Below, piece after piece: positions 53,541 through 62,778 of a stretch of 64,000 bases of DNA. Source of the stretch: Maricaulis sp. (lineage in GTDB: Bacteria; Pseudomonadota; Alphaproteobacteria; Caulobacterales; Maricaulaceae); contig NZ_JADFAJ010000007.1 of the NCBI RefSeq assembly GCF_015665295.1, positions 1 through 64,000 on the forward strand, read 5' to 3'. The notes beneath the pieces are model-generated. The model had not been told where the DNA came from and did not search any database. It was given only the letters and a program-made list of their open reading frames with translations. Both the position numbers and the translations under genes were made by a program. The number at the start of each line of letters is the position of its first letter. The first letter of the stretch is position 1.

Positions 53541-54066
53541 TCAGCGTACCGGGCCCTGCGCAGACCGTCTTGGCAGGTCCGGACCCGAAGCGAGTTCGAG
53601 CGCGGTGATCTGATAGGCGCCGACAAGATTGGCCGGCATCAAGCCGAGAGTCTGGCCGCGAACGCTGGCCGGCAGGACCAACTCGAACGTGTTTTCGCCT
53701 TCAGCCATGTCCCATTGCACCGAACGGCCGTTGGAAAACCCGGAGCCCTCGACAAAATGCGTGCCCGGCAGTTGAAGCTGGCCCCGGGCGTCGCCCGGCA
53801 GCGTGATGCGCATCCGCAGGCACACGGTTTCGCCGGCAAGCGCCTGCGGAACTTCCAGAGATATGAGCGGTGACCGGTTGTCGGAAACGGCTTGCCCGTT
53901 TTCACCGATGCTGACATTGCGCAGGCGGGTCGTGTCTTCGCCAAGGGGCAGAACCGTATCCTGCCAATTGCATTGCGCGGCGCGTTCCGCATTGCGGGCG
54001 AGAACCCACCGTCCAAACGGGGATCAGGTCGCCCTCGATCGACAAAGCGACAGACCGCAGGATCAT
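53541..54066 (-). pseudogene. Decayed ORF next to tRNA-Ser
   Basis: A protein-like reading frame of about 160 codons on the minus strand (SPLISLEVPQALAGETVCLR, later GENTFELVLPASVRGQTLGL) ends at 53541 but has no usable start before GTG 53825, and a stop just upstream. In the next frame ATG 54066 begins MILRSVALSIEGDLIPVW, which could be its displaced start, implying a frameshift near 54020. Beta-rich composition; no family recognised. The flanking 54067-54149 stretch is AT-rich. If only the short form is used, it is 95 residues (53541-53825). Confidence 0.45.
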
Positions 54067-54149
54067 CAATTATTAATGATTGGCACCTGTTGGGCCAGCG
54101 AGGCGACGCCCAAATAAATCATTGTTTTTTTAGGCCAATTTTCGCTTGA

Positions 54150-54237
54150 TGGCGGAGGGGGAGGGATTCGAACCCCCGGAACCTCGCGGTTCAACGGTTT
54201 TCAAGACCGCCGCAATCGACCACTCTGCCACCCCTCC
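54150..54237 (-). tRNA. tRNA-Ser (anticodon TGA)
   Basis: 88 nt on the minus strand with CCA encoded. Acceptor GGAGGGG pairs with CCCCTCC, the anticodon loop is CTTGAAA with TGA, and there is a long variable arm as in serine tRNAs. Confidence 0.96.
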
Positions 54238-54341
54238 GGCATCCTCAATTAGACGGCTTGGCGGTCGAAGCGCAACTGTCGACATGCAGCTTACGCTCCT
54301 TTCACCATTCCGGGCTAAAAGATTGTCTGACGGATTTTCGG

Positions 54342-55292
54342 ATGCGGAGTGGGTGCGGCGTGCAAAAGTGGCGGCTTTATCTTGCTGGGCTGGCCTTGAG
54401 CCTGGTGGCGGCGTGTTCATCCACGCCGGACAATCTGCGTCATTATTCCGGCTCCGGATCGGGTACAAATGCGGCCCGAACATGGCAGCCCGCGAGCACC
54501 AGCTCGACGCGGGCAGGGTCTGCCGTTGATACGCGTGGGCTTATTGCCGCATCAAGTGATCATCAGAAGGTGGGGCGCCCCTACACGGTGGCCGGGCGGA
54601 CGTATCGGCCGACCCGCGACGACCGCTACGACGAGACCGGGATCGCATCCTGGTACGGACCGACCTTTCACGGTCGTCCGACCGCGAATGGCGAGACGTT
54701 CGACCAGCACGCCATGACGGCGGCTCACACCACATTGCCAATTCCCTCGATCGTCGAAGTGACCAATCTGGAAAACGGGCGTTCGGTAATTGTCCGCCTC
54801 AATGATCGCGGGCCCTTCGTGGACAATCGTCTGATCGACCTCAGTCGGGCCGCCGCGACAGAGCTTGACTTCATCGGCGCCGGCCTGGCGCATGTCCGCG
54901 TGCGCTATCTGGGGCCGGCGCATGAGGCAGGAACGCCGCCGGACCGGGTCTATCAGGCCAATGCCGATCCGGCGCCGGCACCGGCAGCCCCTCGGCTTGC
55001 GGCGGCGGAAGCGGCCACAATCGAGCCGACTCCGGCCTGGCAGCCGGCCAGCGCATCCACCGGCCGGTTTTCCCTGCAGCTTGGCGCGTTTTCCGATCCT
55101 GACAACGCCCAGACCTTCGCCCGGCGCCTCAATGGTGCCGGCGACGTGTGGGTCGAGTCGGGACGTTCCGACCGGGGACAGGTCTGGCGGGTCTTTTTCG
55201 GTCGCTGGCCTGATCGCAGCGCAGCCCAGACCGCACGCGGCTCACTGGCTGATTGGGGCATTTATGATGCCCGTATTGTCGCTCTGGACTGA
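54342..55292 (+). CDS. rlpA: Septal ring lytic transglycosylase RlpA-like lipoprotein with SPOR domain
   Basis: 316 residues from ATG 54342 (or GTG 54360, six codons later). Lipobox LSLVAAC places it in the outer membrane. The double-psi beta-barrel follows: [60 protein letters not shown]. An Ala/Pro linker leads to a C-terminal SPOR domain ([29 protein letters not shown]) that binds denuded glycan at the division site. It heads a run of cell-wall and replication genes with dacA next. Confidence 0.92.
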   Translation: MRSGCGVQKWRLYLAGLALSLVAACSSTPDNLRHYSGSGSGTNAARTWQPASTSSTRAGSAVDTRGLIAASSDHQKVGRPYTVAGRTYRPTRDDRYDETGIASWYGPTFHGRPTANGETFDQHAMTAAHTTLPIPSIVEVTNLENGRSVIVRLNDRGPFVDNRLIDLSRAAATELDFIGAGLAHVRVRYLGPAHEAGTPPDRVYQANADPAPAPAAPRLAAAEAATIEPTPAWQPASASTGRFSLQLGAFSDPDNAQTFARRLNGAGDVWVESGRSDRGQVWRVFFGRWPDRSAAQTARGSLADWGIYDARIVALD

Positions 55293-55403
55293 CGGCGCCA
55301 CTGCCGACTTCGTGCCCGCGGCGCTGGACGCCATCGTCTTGCCGCGCTTCAATGCTCACCTCGCCTCTAAGCAGTTCCGATTCCGGCCAGGGAGCGTATC
55401 GAC

Positions 55404-56549
55404 GTGCGCGTCATTTCTGTACTTGCCATCCTTCTTTCGCTCGTGATCACCGTGCCGCTTGCGGCACAGACCACGTTTCAGACCGACGCCAGCCACGCCG
55501 TCATACTTGACGCAGAAACCGGCGAAGTCCTGTTCTCGCGCAATGGCGATGAGGCCATGGCTCCCGCTTCGATGAGCAAGATGATGACCGTCCTGATGGT
55601 CATCGAGGCGCTGGAGGCCGGGTCACTGTCGCTCGACGATGAGCTGCCGGTATCCGAGCACGCATGGCGAACCGGTGGCGCGGCATCGGGCTCCTCGACC
55701 ATGTTCCTGGAAGTCAATTCCAGGGCCCGGGTCGAGGACCTGTTGCGCGGCATCATCATCCAGTCCGGCAATGACGCCTGCATTGTGGTGGCTGAAGCCA
55801 TTGGCGGCAGCGAGCAGGGCTTTGCTGACATGATGACCGACCGGGCACACGAGCTTGGCCTGACCAGTGCCAGCTTTGCCAATTCGACCGGCTGGCCACA
55901 CCCGGACCACCGCATCAGCGCCCTCGACCTGGCGCGCCTCGCGCGGATACTGATCGAAGATCATCCGGCGTATTACGGCATCTGGGCCGAACGCGAATTC
56001 ACCTATAACGGCATTCGCCAGTTCAACCGCAATCCGCTGCTGGGCGTGTTTTCCGGCGCAGACGGTCTGAAGACTGGTCATACCGAAGAAAGTGGCTACG
56101 GCCTCGTGGGCTCGGCGGAGCGCGATGGCGAGCGTCGCATCATCGTTTTCAACGGCATGGATTCCAATTCGTCGCGCGCCACCGAGGCCGAGCGCATGAT
56201 GCGGGCGGCCCTGTCTGACTATGGTCTCTACCGCCTGTTCGAGGCAGGCGAGCTGGTTGATCACCAGGCCGAGGTATTCATGGGAGAAACCGAGACCATT
56301 GCGCTTCGTGTCGATCGCGACATCACGGCCGGCCTGCACCGTCGCGCCCGGCGCGATCTGAGTGTCACGGTGAATTATGACGGCCCGCTGGTCGCCCCGA
56401 TCAATGCCGGTGATGTCGTCGGGACGCTGATCGTGGAAGCGCCGGATTATCCGCCACACGCGTATGATCTCGTCGCAGCGGAGAGCGTCGCCCGGAAAGG
56501 GCTGATGGGCCGCATCGGTGCCGCGCTCGCCCACATGCTGCGGGGCTGA
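55404..56549 (+). CDS. dacA: D-alanyl-D-alanine carboxypeptidase (penicillin-binding protein 5/6 type)
   Basis: 381 residues from GTG 55404, with a signal peptide ending in PLAAQT. It trims the terminal D-Ala from peptidoglycan stem peptides in the periplasm. All three active-site motifs are present: SMSK in APASMSKMMTVLM, SGN in IIQSGNDACIVVAEA, and KTG in GLKTGHTEESGYGLV. A C-terminal PBP5-like domain with a short amphipathic tail (MGRIGAALAHMLRG) should hold it to the membrane. Follows rlpA after 111 bases; five bases separate it from tmk. Confidence 0.93.
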   Translation: MRVISVLAILLSLVITVPLAAQTTFQTDASHAVILDAETGEVLFSRNGDEAMAPASMSKMMTVLMVIEALEAGSLSLDDELPVSEHAWRTGGAASGSSTMFLEVNSRARVEDLLRGIIIQSGNDACIVVAEAIGGSEQGFADMMTDRAHELGLTSASFANSTGWPHPDHRISALDLARLARILIEDHPAYYGIWAEREFTYNGIRQFNRNPLLGVFSGADGLKTGHTEESGYGLVGSAERDGERRIIVFNGMDSNSSRATEAERMMRAALSDYGLYRLFEAGELVDHQAEVFMGETETIALRVDRDITAGLHRRARRDLSVTVNYDGPLVAPINAGDVVGTLIVEAPDYPPHAYDLVAAESVARKGLMGRIGAALAHMLRG

Positions 56550-56554
56550 ACCGC

Positions 56555-57190
56555 GTGGCCCCGGGGAAATTCATCACGCTGGAAGGCGGCGAGGGGGCCG
56601 GCAAGACCACGCTGATCGGCGGCTTGACCCAGAGCCTCGCCGACCGTGGCCTCGACGTGGTCGTGACCCGCGAGCCGGGCGGTACACCCGGCGCGGAATT
56701 GTTGCGCAATATTCTGCTCAATGGCGATGTTGAACGCTGGTCGTCCCGCGCCGAAGCCTTGCTGATGTATGCCGCGCGGGTCGATCATGTCGAGCGTTGC
56801 ATCAAGCCGGCGCTCGCCCGCGGTGCCTGGGTCCTGTGCGACCGCTTTGCCGACTCGACCCGGGCCTACCAGGGCGTCGGTGGCGGGTTGGGAGCCGACG
56901 AACTCGCCGAGCTCCAGCATTTTGCATTGGGAGCGTTTGCGCCCGACCTGACCCTGATCGTTGATCTTGATCCGGCCATCGGGCTGAAACGGACAATCCA
57001 GCGCGGCGAAAAGGCGACCCGGTTCGAGAAATTCGACGCCGGCTATCATGCCCGGCTTCGCCAGGCCTTTCTCGATATCGCAGCGGAAGCCCCGGAGCGC
57101 TGTGTCGTACTGGATGGGTCGCTGGCGCCGGAAGCGGTGATGACGGCCGCATTGACGGCGGTCGACACGCGCCTGACCGCATCGACATGA
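56555..57190 (+). CDS. tmk: Thymidylate kinase
   Basis: 211 residues from GTG 56555. Phosphorylates dTMP to dTDP. P-loop FITLEGGEGAGKTTLIGGL, REPGGTPGAELLRN, the DRFADSTRAYQG motif and a lid region around QRGEKATRFEKFDAGY. Overlaps holB by four bases (ATGA), a gene pair conserved in many bacteria. Confidence 0.95.
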   Translation: MAPGKFITLEGGEGAGKTTLIGGLTQSLADRGLDVVVTREPGGTPGAELLRNILLNGDVERWSSRAEALLMYAARVDHVERCIKPALARGAWVLCDRFADSTRAYQGVGGGLGADELAELQHFALGAFAPDLTLIVDLDPAIGLKRTIQRGEKATRFEKFDAGYHARLRQAFLDIAAEAPERCVVLDGSLAPEAVMTAALTAVDTRLTAST

Positions 57191-58236
57191 GTACTGACCC
57201 GGATATCGGTTCCGACGTCCAGCCGGGCTGTCTGCCACCGCGCCAGCGCTATGACCTGTTCGGACATGACGACGCAGAGCAGGCCTTTGCCGATGCCTGG
57301 CAGAGCGGCCGCATGCATCACGCCTGGATGATTACCGGACCGCGCGGGGTCGGCAAGGCGAGCCTGGCCTGGCGCGCCGCCCGACGCGTCCTCGGCGCCC
57401 GCCCGATGCCGGAAGCCGGACCGCTGGGTGCCAGTGCCCAGGACCCGGTTTGCAAGCTGATCGAGTCACAGGCCACGCCCGATCTTCTGCTGCTGCGACG
57501 GCCCTGGGACGAAAAACGCAAACGCTGGCGCGGCGAAATCACGGTCGAGGAGGCCCGCCGGGCACCGCATTTTTTCGAGATGAGTTCCGGTGGTGGCGGC
57601 TGGCGCGTCTGTATTGTCGACAGCGCGGATGACATGAACAATAACGCCGCGAATGCGCTGCTCAAAACCCTGGAAGAGCCACCGCGTCGCGGTGTGCTCT
57701 TCCTTGTCACACATACGCCCGGTCGGTTGCCGGCCACGATCCGGTCTCGCTGCCGCCGCCTGACCCTGCGGTCACCAACGGTTGATGCGACGGCCCGCTG
57801 GCTTGAAGGAGCCGGCTTTGCGAGTGACGCCGGATCAGCGTTGGCGGCGTCGAAACTGGCGGGCGGCGCACCGGGGCGGGCCCTGACCCTGATTGCGGGC
57901 GGCGGGGTCGAGCTGGCGGCCGAGGTCAATCTGCTGGTTGATCGTGGCGCAGCCGCCAGCGATGCCGATATCCGCAAGATCGCCGAGCGTCTGAGCCTGA
58001 AGGGCCAGGAAGAAATGCGCGACCTTTTCTATGAGGTACTCGCCAATGCGATCCGCGGTCTGGCCCGTGACCGTGCAGAGGCCGGACGCGATGCGACGGA
58101 CTGGCTGGACAGCTGGCGTAATCTCAACGCGCTTGTCCGCGATGCCAACGCCCTCTATCTCGACCCCAGACAGACGATTTTGAGCGCGCTCGGCCAGGTC
58201 CGCGATGTCGCGCGCAAGGAAAAGGCCCGCGCCTAG
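57187..58236 (+). CDS. holB: DNA polymerase III delta' subunit
   Basis: 349 residues. Clamp-loader subunit with an AAA+ fold: MITGPRGVGKASLAW near residue 45, CIVDSADDMNNNAANALLKTLEEPPRRGVLFLV (sensor/helix region) and TIRSRCRRLTLR. The alphaproteobacterial delta' usually keeps a P-loop-like GVGK as seen here. Translationally coupled to tmk and followed directly by tatD; methionyl-tRNA synthetase, often found between them in relatives, is absent. Confidence 0.93.
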   Translation: MSTDPDIGSDVQPGCLPPRQRYDLFGHDDAEQAFADAWQSGRMHHAWMITGPRGVGKASLAWRAARRVLGARPMPEAGPLGASAQDPVCKLIESQATPDLLLLRRPWDEKRKRWRGEITVEEARRAPHFFEMSSGGGGWRVCIVDSADDMNNNAANALLKTLEEPPRRGVLFLVTHTPGRLPATIRSRCRRLTLRSPTVDATARWLEGAGFASDAGSALAASKLAGGAPGRALTLIAGGGVELAAEVNLLVDRGAAASDADIRKIAERLSLKGQEEMRDLFYEVLANAIRGLARDRAEAGRDATDWLDSWRNLNALVRDANALYLDPRQTILSALGQVRDVARKEKARA

Positions 58237-58238
58237 AC

Positions 58239-59021
58239 ATGTTCATCGACAGTCACGTCAATCTGCACGGCGAACAATTCGCCGAGGATCTCGATGCGGT
58301 CATTGACCGGGCCCGCGCGGCCGGGGTCGGTCGCATGATCACCATCTGCTGTCAGCTGACTGATTTTGAAGCGGTTTCAGCCATTGCCGAAGCGCATCAC
58401 GATATCTGGTGCACGATCGGCGCGCATCCGCATCACGCCAAGGACCGGCCGGATATCAGCGCTGACGAGCTGATCGAGATTGCCCAGCATCCCAAAGTCG
58501 TCGGGATTGGCGAAACCGGGCTCGATTTTCACTACGGGTACTCGCCAAAAGAAGAGCAATTCCAATCCCTTCTGGCTCATGTTGAAGCAGCCCGCCGAAC
58601 CGATTTGCCGTTGATCCTGCACACGCGCGACGCCGATGAGGCGATGGCCGACCTGCTGGAAGCGGAGATGGGGAAGGGGGCGTTCCGCCCGCTCCTGCAT
58701 TGCTATACCGGCGGTGCGGAGCTGGCACGGCGCGCAGCCAGGCTGGGCGCTTACTTCGCGGCCTCGGGCATCATCACCTTCAAAAAGGCAGAGGATGTTC
58801 GTGCCGTTTTCCGGGACCAGGTCGCCGATGACCGCGTGATCGTCGAGACCGATTGCCCGTATCTCGCGCCGGTCCCGCATCGCGGACGTCGCTGTGAGCC
58901 GGCCTTCCTGCCGGATGTCGCACGCGGCCTGGCGGCCGTGAAAGGCTGGAGCGAGGCCGAGTGCGAGCAACGCACCACCGAGAATTTCTTCCGCCTGTTT
59001 GACCGGGTTCCGCGGCCGTGA
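58239..59021 (+). CDS. TatD family metal-dependent deoxyribonuclease/hydrolase
   Basis: 260 residues. TIM-barrel amidohydrolase fold: metal residues in FIDSHVNLHG, IGAHPHHAKD, GIGETGLDFHYGY, LILHTRDADE and VIVETDCPYLAPVPHRGRRCEP. The first metal motif reads HxN instead of the usual HxH, a variant I have seen among alphaproteobacterial TatD proteins, so one ligand may differ. Probable 3'-5' DNase role in DNA quality control. Its stop overlaps the MBL gene by four bases. Confidence 0.9.
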   Translation: MFIDSHVNLHGEQFAEDLDAVIDRARAAGVGRMITICCQLTDFEAVSAIAEAHHDIWCTIGAHPHHAKDRPDISADELIEIAQHPKVVGIGETGLDFHYGYSPKEEQFQSLLAHVEAARRTDLPLILHTRDADEAMADLLEAEMGKGAFRPLLHCYTGGAELARRAARLGAYFAASGIITFKKAEDVRAVFRDQVADDRVIVETDCPYLAPVPHRGRRCEPAFLPDVARGLAAVKGWSEAECEQRTTENFFRLFDRVPRP

Positions 59022-59869
59022 GCGGCGTCACCCGCCTGACCCTGCTGGGGACGGGGTCCTCCGGCGGTGTGCCGCGGGCCAATGGTGACTGGGGGGCCTG
59101 CGATCCCGCCAATCCGAGAAACCGCCGCCGTCGCTGTTCAGCGCTAATCGAACACGCGCAGACCCGTGTTGACCTTGAGGCCGGCGAGGCCGTGACGCGG
59201 GTTGTGATCGACACATCACCGGATTTTCGTGAGCAGATGTTGTCGGCCTCGGTAACGCGCATTGATGGTGTGGTGATGACCCACGATCATGCCGACCAGA
59301 CCCATGGCATTGATGACCTGCGGGCCTTTGCCTATCTCCAGCGCCAGCGCATTCCGGTCTGGATGGACAAGCCGACCGCAAAAACCCTGACCAGCCGGTT
59401 TGGCTATACCTTCGAGGCACCGGCCAATTCCGGCTATCCGCCGATCCTGGACCAGCGCGACATGCCGGACTTTGGCGAACCGGTTGTTATCGAGGGGCCG
59501 GGCGGTCCGGTCGGCATCATTCCGTTTGACCAGGAACATGGCCGGATCCGGTCATTGGGATTCCGGATCGGTCAGATCGCATACTCGGCCGACATCAATG
59601 GTCTGCCGGACACCAGCGCGGCGATCCTGTCCGGGATCGATTGCTGGGTGGTCGATGCCTTGCGCGACGAACCGCACCCGACACATTTTCATCTCGATGA
59701 CGCGCTCGCGGCGCTGCGCCGCGTCAACGCGCCGCTCGGTGTCCTGACCAATCTCCACATCACGCTGGATCATGCCGAGCTGGCAGCGCGATTGCCGGAC
59801 GGTGTCCGTCCGGGCCATGACGGGCTGGTGGTGGAAGAGGCCGACGGCGCTGTTTTGATCCGCGACTGA
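59018..59869 (+). CDS. MBL-fold metallo-hydrolase (PhnP-like phosphodiesterase)
   Basis: 283 residues from GTG 59018. The N-terminus LTLLGTGSSGGVPR and the metal motif MTHDHADQTHGIDDL (HxHxDxxH) place it in the beta-lactamase fold next to PhnP, a cyclic phosphodiesterase. Further ligands lie in PFDQEHGRIRSLG, SADINGLPD and LHITLDHAELAARLP. It is the last gene of the tmk-holB-tatD run. Natural substrate uncertain. Confidence 0.9.
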   Translation: MSGVTRLTLLGTGSSGGVPRANGDWGACDPANPRNRRRRCSALIEHAQTRVDLEAGEAVTRVVIDTSPDFREQMLSASVTRIDGVVMTHDHADQTHGIDDLRAFAYLQRQRIPVWMDKPTAKTLTSRFGYTFEAPANSGYPPILDQRDMPDFGEPVVIEGPGGPVGIIPFDQEHGRIRSLGFRIGQIAYSADINGLPDTSAAILSGIDCWVVDALRDEPHPTHFHLDDALAALRRVNAPLGVLTNLHITLDHAELAARLPDGVRPGHDGLVVEEADGAVLIRD

Positions 59870-60200
59870 TCGATCCGGCCCGGTTTTCCGGTCAAGGTCC
59901 GATTGGCTTGCCTGCCTCGGATCATCGTCAATTGTTTCTCATAATATTTATTATGCGCTATATTGATGTGCATGTCTGGCGCTCCATCGCGGCGCCCTGC
60001 TTTCGCGACAATCCAATTTATCTCATCCTTTTCATACGCTAAGGATGACTTCTTGCGGCTCCATATGAGCGCCGCCTTCGTTCGCGTGGTATGAGAGGTG
60101 CCGATTTTCTTCCTGCTTTAAGTATCGCTGGCGGGCTTACAGCACTGCAAATCGGATTATGGTCGCCGTGCAATCACCTTCGCCAGAATCCGGAGCCGTC
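59870..60200 (+). promoter_or_regulatory. AT-rich intergenic region before mazG
   Basis: 331 bases with no supportable ORF. The middle (59925-60060) is clearly AT-rich compared with its surroundings and contains the palindrome at 59940. It probably carries the mazG promoter, and may hold a small RNA or decayed DNA; I see no terminator with a T run. Confidence 0.4.
59940..59955. promoter_or_regulatory. Perfect palindrome CATAATA-TT-TATTATG
   Basis: A 7-bp inverted repeat with a 2-base centre in an AT-rich block 260 bases upstream of mazG. The shape suits a dimeric regulator operator; no matching site elsewhere was found by eye. Confidence 0.4.
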
Positions 60201-61034
60201 ATGTCCACGCCGCCCGAAAACCTCCCGCCGATCGACCGCCTCCTCGCCATCATGGCAAAGCTTCGCGATCCCGATGGCGGCTGTCCCTGGGATCTGGAAC
60301 AGGATTTTGCGAGCATCGCGCCCTACACGATCGAGGAAGCCTATGAGGTGGCCGATGCGATCGAGCGCAAGCGCTATGACGAGCTCAAGGACGAGTTGGG
60401 TGATCTCCTGCTCCAGGTCGTGTTCCACAGCCGGATGGCCGAGGAAGCGGATCTGTTCCGCTTCGACGACGTGGCTGCAGCGATCAATGACAAGATGATC
60501 CGGCGTCACCCGCATGTTTTCGGGGATGCCAGCACGCGTGATTCACAGACCCAGACGGCCGAGTGGGAAGCGATCAAGGCGGCGGAACGCAAGGCGAGTG
60601 ACAAGGGCGAGAGCCTGCTGGACGACGTTCCGGTCGCCCTGCCCGCCCTCAAGCGTGCCCAGAAGCTGCAAAAGCGCGCGGCCACGGTCGGCTTTGACTG
60701 GCCGGATGCCGAACGGGTGCTCGACAAGGTGGATGAGGAACTGGCTGAAGTACGTGAGGCCATGGCGGCCGGCGATGCCGAGGCTGTGGCCGAGGAGATC
60801 GGTGACCTGATCTTTGTGTGCACCAATCTCGGTCGCAAGATGAAAGTCGATGTTGAAGCCGCCACGCGCAGCGCCAACGCCAAGTTCGAGCGCCGTTTCC
60901 GCCATATCGAGGTGACACTGTCAGCGCGCGGTCAGCGCATGCAGGACACGTCGCTGGAGGCCATGGAAGACTTGTGGGACGAGGCCAAAAAGATCGAGAA
61001 ATCCGGGAAAACTTCGCAGGCCGAGCCGGTCTGA
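60201..61034 (+). CDS. mazG: Nucleoside triphosphate pyrophosphohydrolase MazG
   Basis: 277 residues from ATG 60201 with GGAG upstream; the track start is 14 codons too early. House-cleaning enzyme that hydrolyses non-canonical or excess NTPs to NMP and pyrophosphate. Two MazG repeats: the first with CPWDLEQDF, IEEAYEVADAIE and DELGDLLLQVVFH (metal EExxE...ExxD), the second with DEELAEVREAM and EEIGDLIFVCTNLGRK. Converges with hflX over a short palindrome containing both stop codons. Confidence 0.95.
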   Translation: MSTPPENLPPIDRLLAIMAKLRDPDGGCPWDLEQDFASIAPYTIEEAYEVADAIERKRYDELKDELGDLLLQVVFHSRMAEEADLFRFDDVAAAINDKMIRRHPHVFGDASTRDSQTQTAEWEAIKAAERKASDKGESLLDDVPVALPALKRAQKLQKRAATVGFDWPDAERVLDKVDEELAEVREAMAAGDAEAVAEEIGDLIFVCTNLGRKMKVDVEAATRSANAKFERRFRHIEVTLSARGQRMQDTSLEAMEDLWDEAKKIEKSGKTSQAEPV

Positions 61035-61054
61035 TCCGGCCGGAACCGGATCAG
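61031..61054. terminator. Palindrome holding both stop codons of mazG and hflX
   Basis: CTGATCCGG / CCGGATCAG, a perfect 9-bp stem with a 6-nt loop, placed so that the TGA of each convergent gene lies at the same position in its own arm. No T tract follows, so termination may be weak or Rho-assisted. Confidence 0.45.
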
Positions 61055-62403
61055 AAATCGTCTTCGTCCTCGACCTCGCCGATACCCTGCGGGATGGCCA
61101 GTTCGGGAAATTGCGAGCGGAAACGGCCGGCTTCGACCGGATGCAGTCGAACCTGCATGGTGGTGGCACCGTTGTCCGGATCAATCTTGCTGGCCAGGAC
61201 ATCGCCATGCGCATGCAACCAGGCCAGTGCCCGCGCGTCCTGCGGCGGGATGAGTATCTCGAGGCGCTCATCATTCGTCGACAAGGCGCGCTCGATGGCA
61301 TCGACCAGGGTGGCCACACCCTCGCCTGTCACGGCCGACAGCGCCAGCTTGACCGGCTTTCCGGCCTTCAGATTGGCCATCTGGACGGTGATGGCGAGAT
61401 CCTCGGACTGGTCTTCATCCAGCCGGTCAGCCTTGTTCCAGGCTTCCAGCATGGCTTGTTCGTGGGCCGGCCCCGCCTCGATCGCATCGAGCACGCTCTC
61501 GACATCCTGGATGCGTCCTTCACGGTCCGGATCCGAGGCATCGATGATATGGACCAGAAGATCGGCTTCGCGCACTTCTTCCAGGGTCGCCCGGAATGCC
61601 GCGATCAGCTCGGTCGGCAGATCGGTGATGAATCCCACAGTGTCCGACAGGAGTATGCGGGTCCCGCCAGGCAGGTCGACGGCCCTCACCGTCGGGTCGA
61701 GCGTGGCAAACGGCATGTCCTGGGCGAAAACGCCGGCGCCTGTCAGCGCGTTGAACAGGGTCGATTTGCCGGCATTCGTATAGCCAACCAGCGCCACTGT
61801 CGGAAACGGGACATCCTGGCGCTGCGAGCGATGCAGCGCCCGGGTGCGGCGCACCTCGTCGAGCTGACGGCGGAGTTTCGCCATTTTCTCGTTCAGCAGG
61901 CGGCGGTCTGTCTCGATCTGGGTTTCACCGGGGCCGGCAAGGAAGCCGCGACCGCCACGCTGACGCTCCAGGTGGGTCCAGGTCCGCACTAGGCGGGAGC
62001 GCTCATAGGCCAGGCGCGCCAGCTCGACCTGCAGCACACCTTCCTTGGTCCGCGCGCGCTGGCCAAAGATTTCCAGGATCAGACCGGTCCGGTCGATCAC
62101 TTTCACATTCCAGGCTTTTTCCAGATTGCGTTGCTGGATCGGCGACAGCGCCGTGTCGATCACAGCGACATTCGCTTCCAGATCGACAATCATCTCGCCG
62201 AGTTCAGCGAGCTTTCCGCGGCCGAAATACCGGCCGCTGTCGATCTTGCGGGTTTGCAATATGAAGGCATCCGCGACTTCGAGGTCGAGGGCTTCGGCCA
62301 GTCCGGAGGCTTCTTCGAGACGTGCTTCCGCACGACCCATTTCAGCGCGGCTGGCCGGATGAATGACAAGGGCGCGCGATACCGGCGCCTCGCGCTCAAT
62401 CAA
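61051..62403 (-). CDS. hflX: GTPase HflX
   Basis: 450 residues. Ribosome-binding GTPase that splits stalled or hibernating ribosomes. The N-terminal HflX domain with [14 protein letters not shown] and [18 protein letters not shown] precedes [20 protein letters not shown], and the G domain has [24 protein letters not shown] and NKADRL. The start is TTG 62403, which overlaps the hfq stop (TTGA); no ATG or GTG nearby fits better. Part of trkH-dat-hfq-hflX. Confidence 0.94.
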   Translation of the reverse strand: MIEREAPVSRALVIHPASRAEMGRAEARLEEASGLAEALDLEVADAFILQTRKIDSGRYFGRGKLAELGEMIVDLEANVAVIDTALSPIQQRNLEKAWNVKVIDRTGLILEIFGQRARTKEGVLQVELARLAYERSRLVRTWTHLERQRGGRGFLAGPGETQIETDRRLLNEKMAKLRRQLDEVRRTRALHRSQRQDVPFPTVALVGYTNAGKSTLFNALTGAGVFAQDMPFATLDPTVRAVDLPGGTRILLSDTVGFITDLPTELIAAFRATLEEVREADLLVHIIDASDPDREGRIQDVESVLDAIEAGPAHEQAMLEAWNKADRLDEDQSEDLAITVQMANLKAGKPVKLALSAVTGEGVATLVDAIERALSTNDERLEILIPPQDARALAWLHAHGDVLASKIDPDNGATTMQVRLHPVEAGRFRSQFPELAIPQGIGEVEDEDDF

Positions 62404-62672
62404 TCCGTGGCGCTCTCTTCCACTGCGTCTTCATCCACCTTGTCATCTTCGAACAAGGATACCGGGGCGCCCGGCATGATGGTCGAGATGGCGTGCTTGT
62501 AGACGAGCTGGGACAGCCCGTCGCGGCGAAGCAGGACACAGAAATTGTCGAACCAGGTCACAACGCCCTGCAACTTGACCCCGTTCACGAGGAAAATGGT
62601 CAGGGGCGTCTTCGTTTTACGCACAGAGTTCAGGAAGACATCCTGGAGATTTTGTTTTTTATCGTGCGACAT
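62400..62672 (-). CDS. hfq: RNA chaperone Hfq
   Basis: 90 residues from ATG 62672 ([19 protein letters not shown]). Hexameric Sm-like protein that pairs small RNAs with mRNAs. Sm1 is [23 protein letters not shown]; Sm2 has [12 protein letters not shown] with the canonical YKHA. A short acidic C-terminal tail ([12 protein letters not shown]) follows, as in many alphaproteobacteria. The track ORF's extra N-terminus is upstream leader. Coupled to hflX. Confidence 0.97.
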   Translation of the reverse strand: MSHDKKQNLQDVFLNSVRKTKTPLTIFLVNGVKLQGVVTWFDNFCVLLRRDGLSQLVYKHAISTIMPGAPVSLFEDDKVDEDAVEESATD

Positions 62673-62778
62673 GTTGGCTCCGCGTGTGTCGCTTTGATCA
62701 GCGATTCGTATGTAGGGTATACAGCCCCTGCCTTTCCCTGCAACCACTTCATTTTGCATGGGAAGCTCGTCCGTGCAC

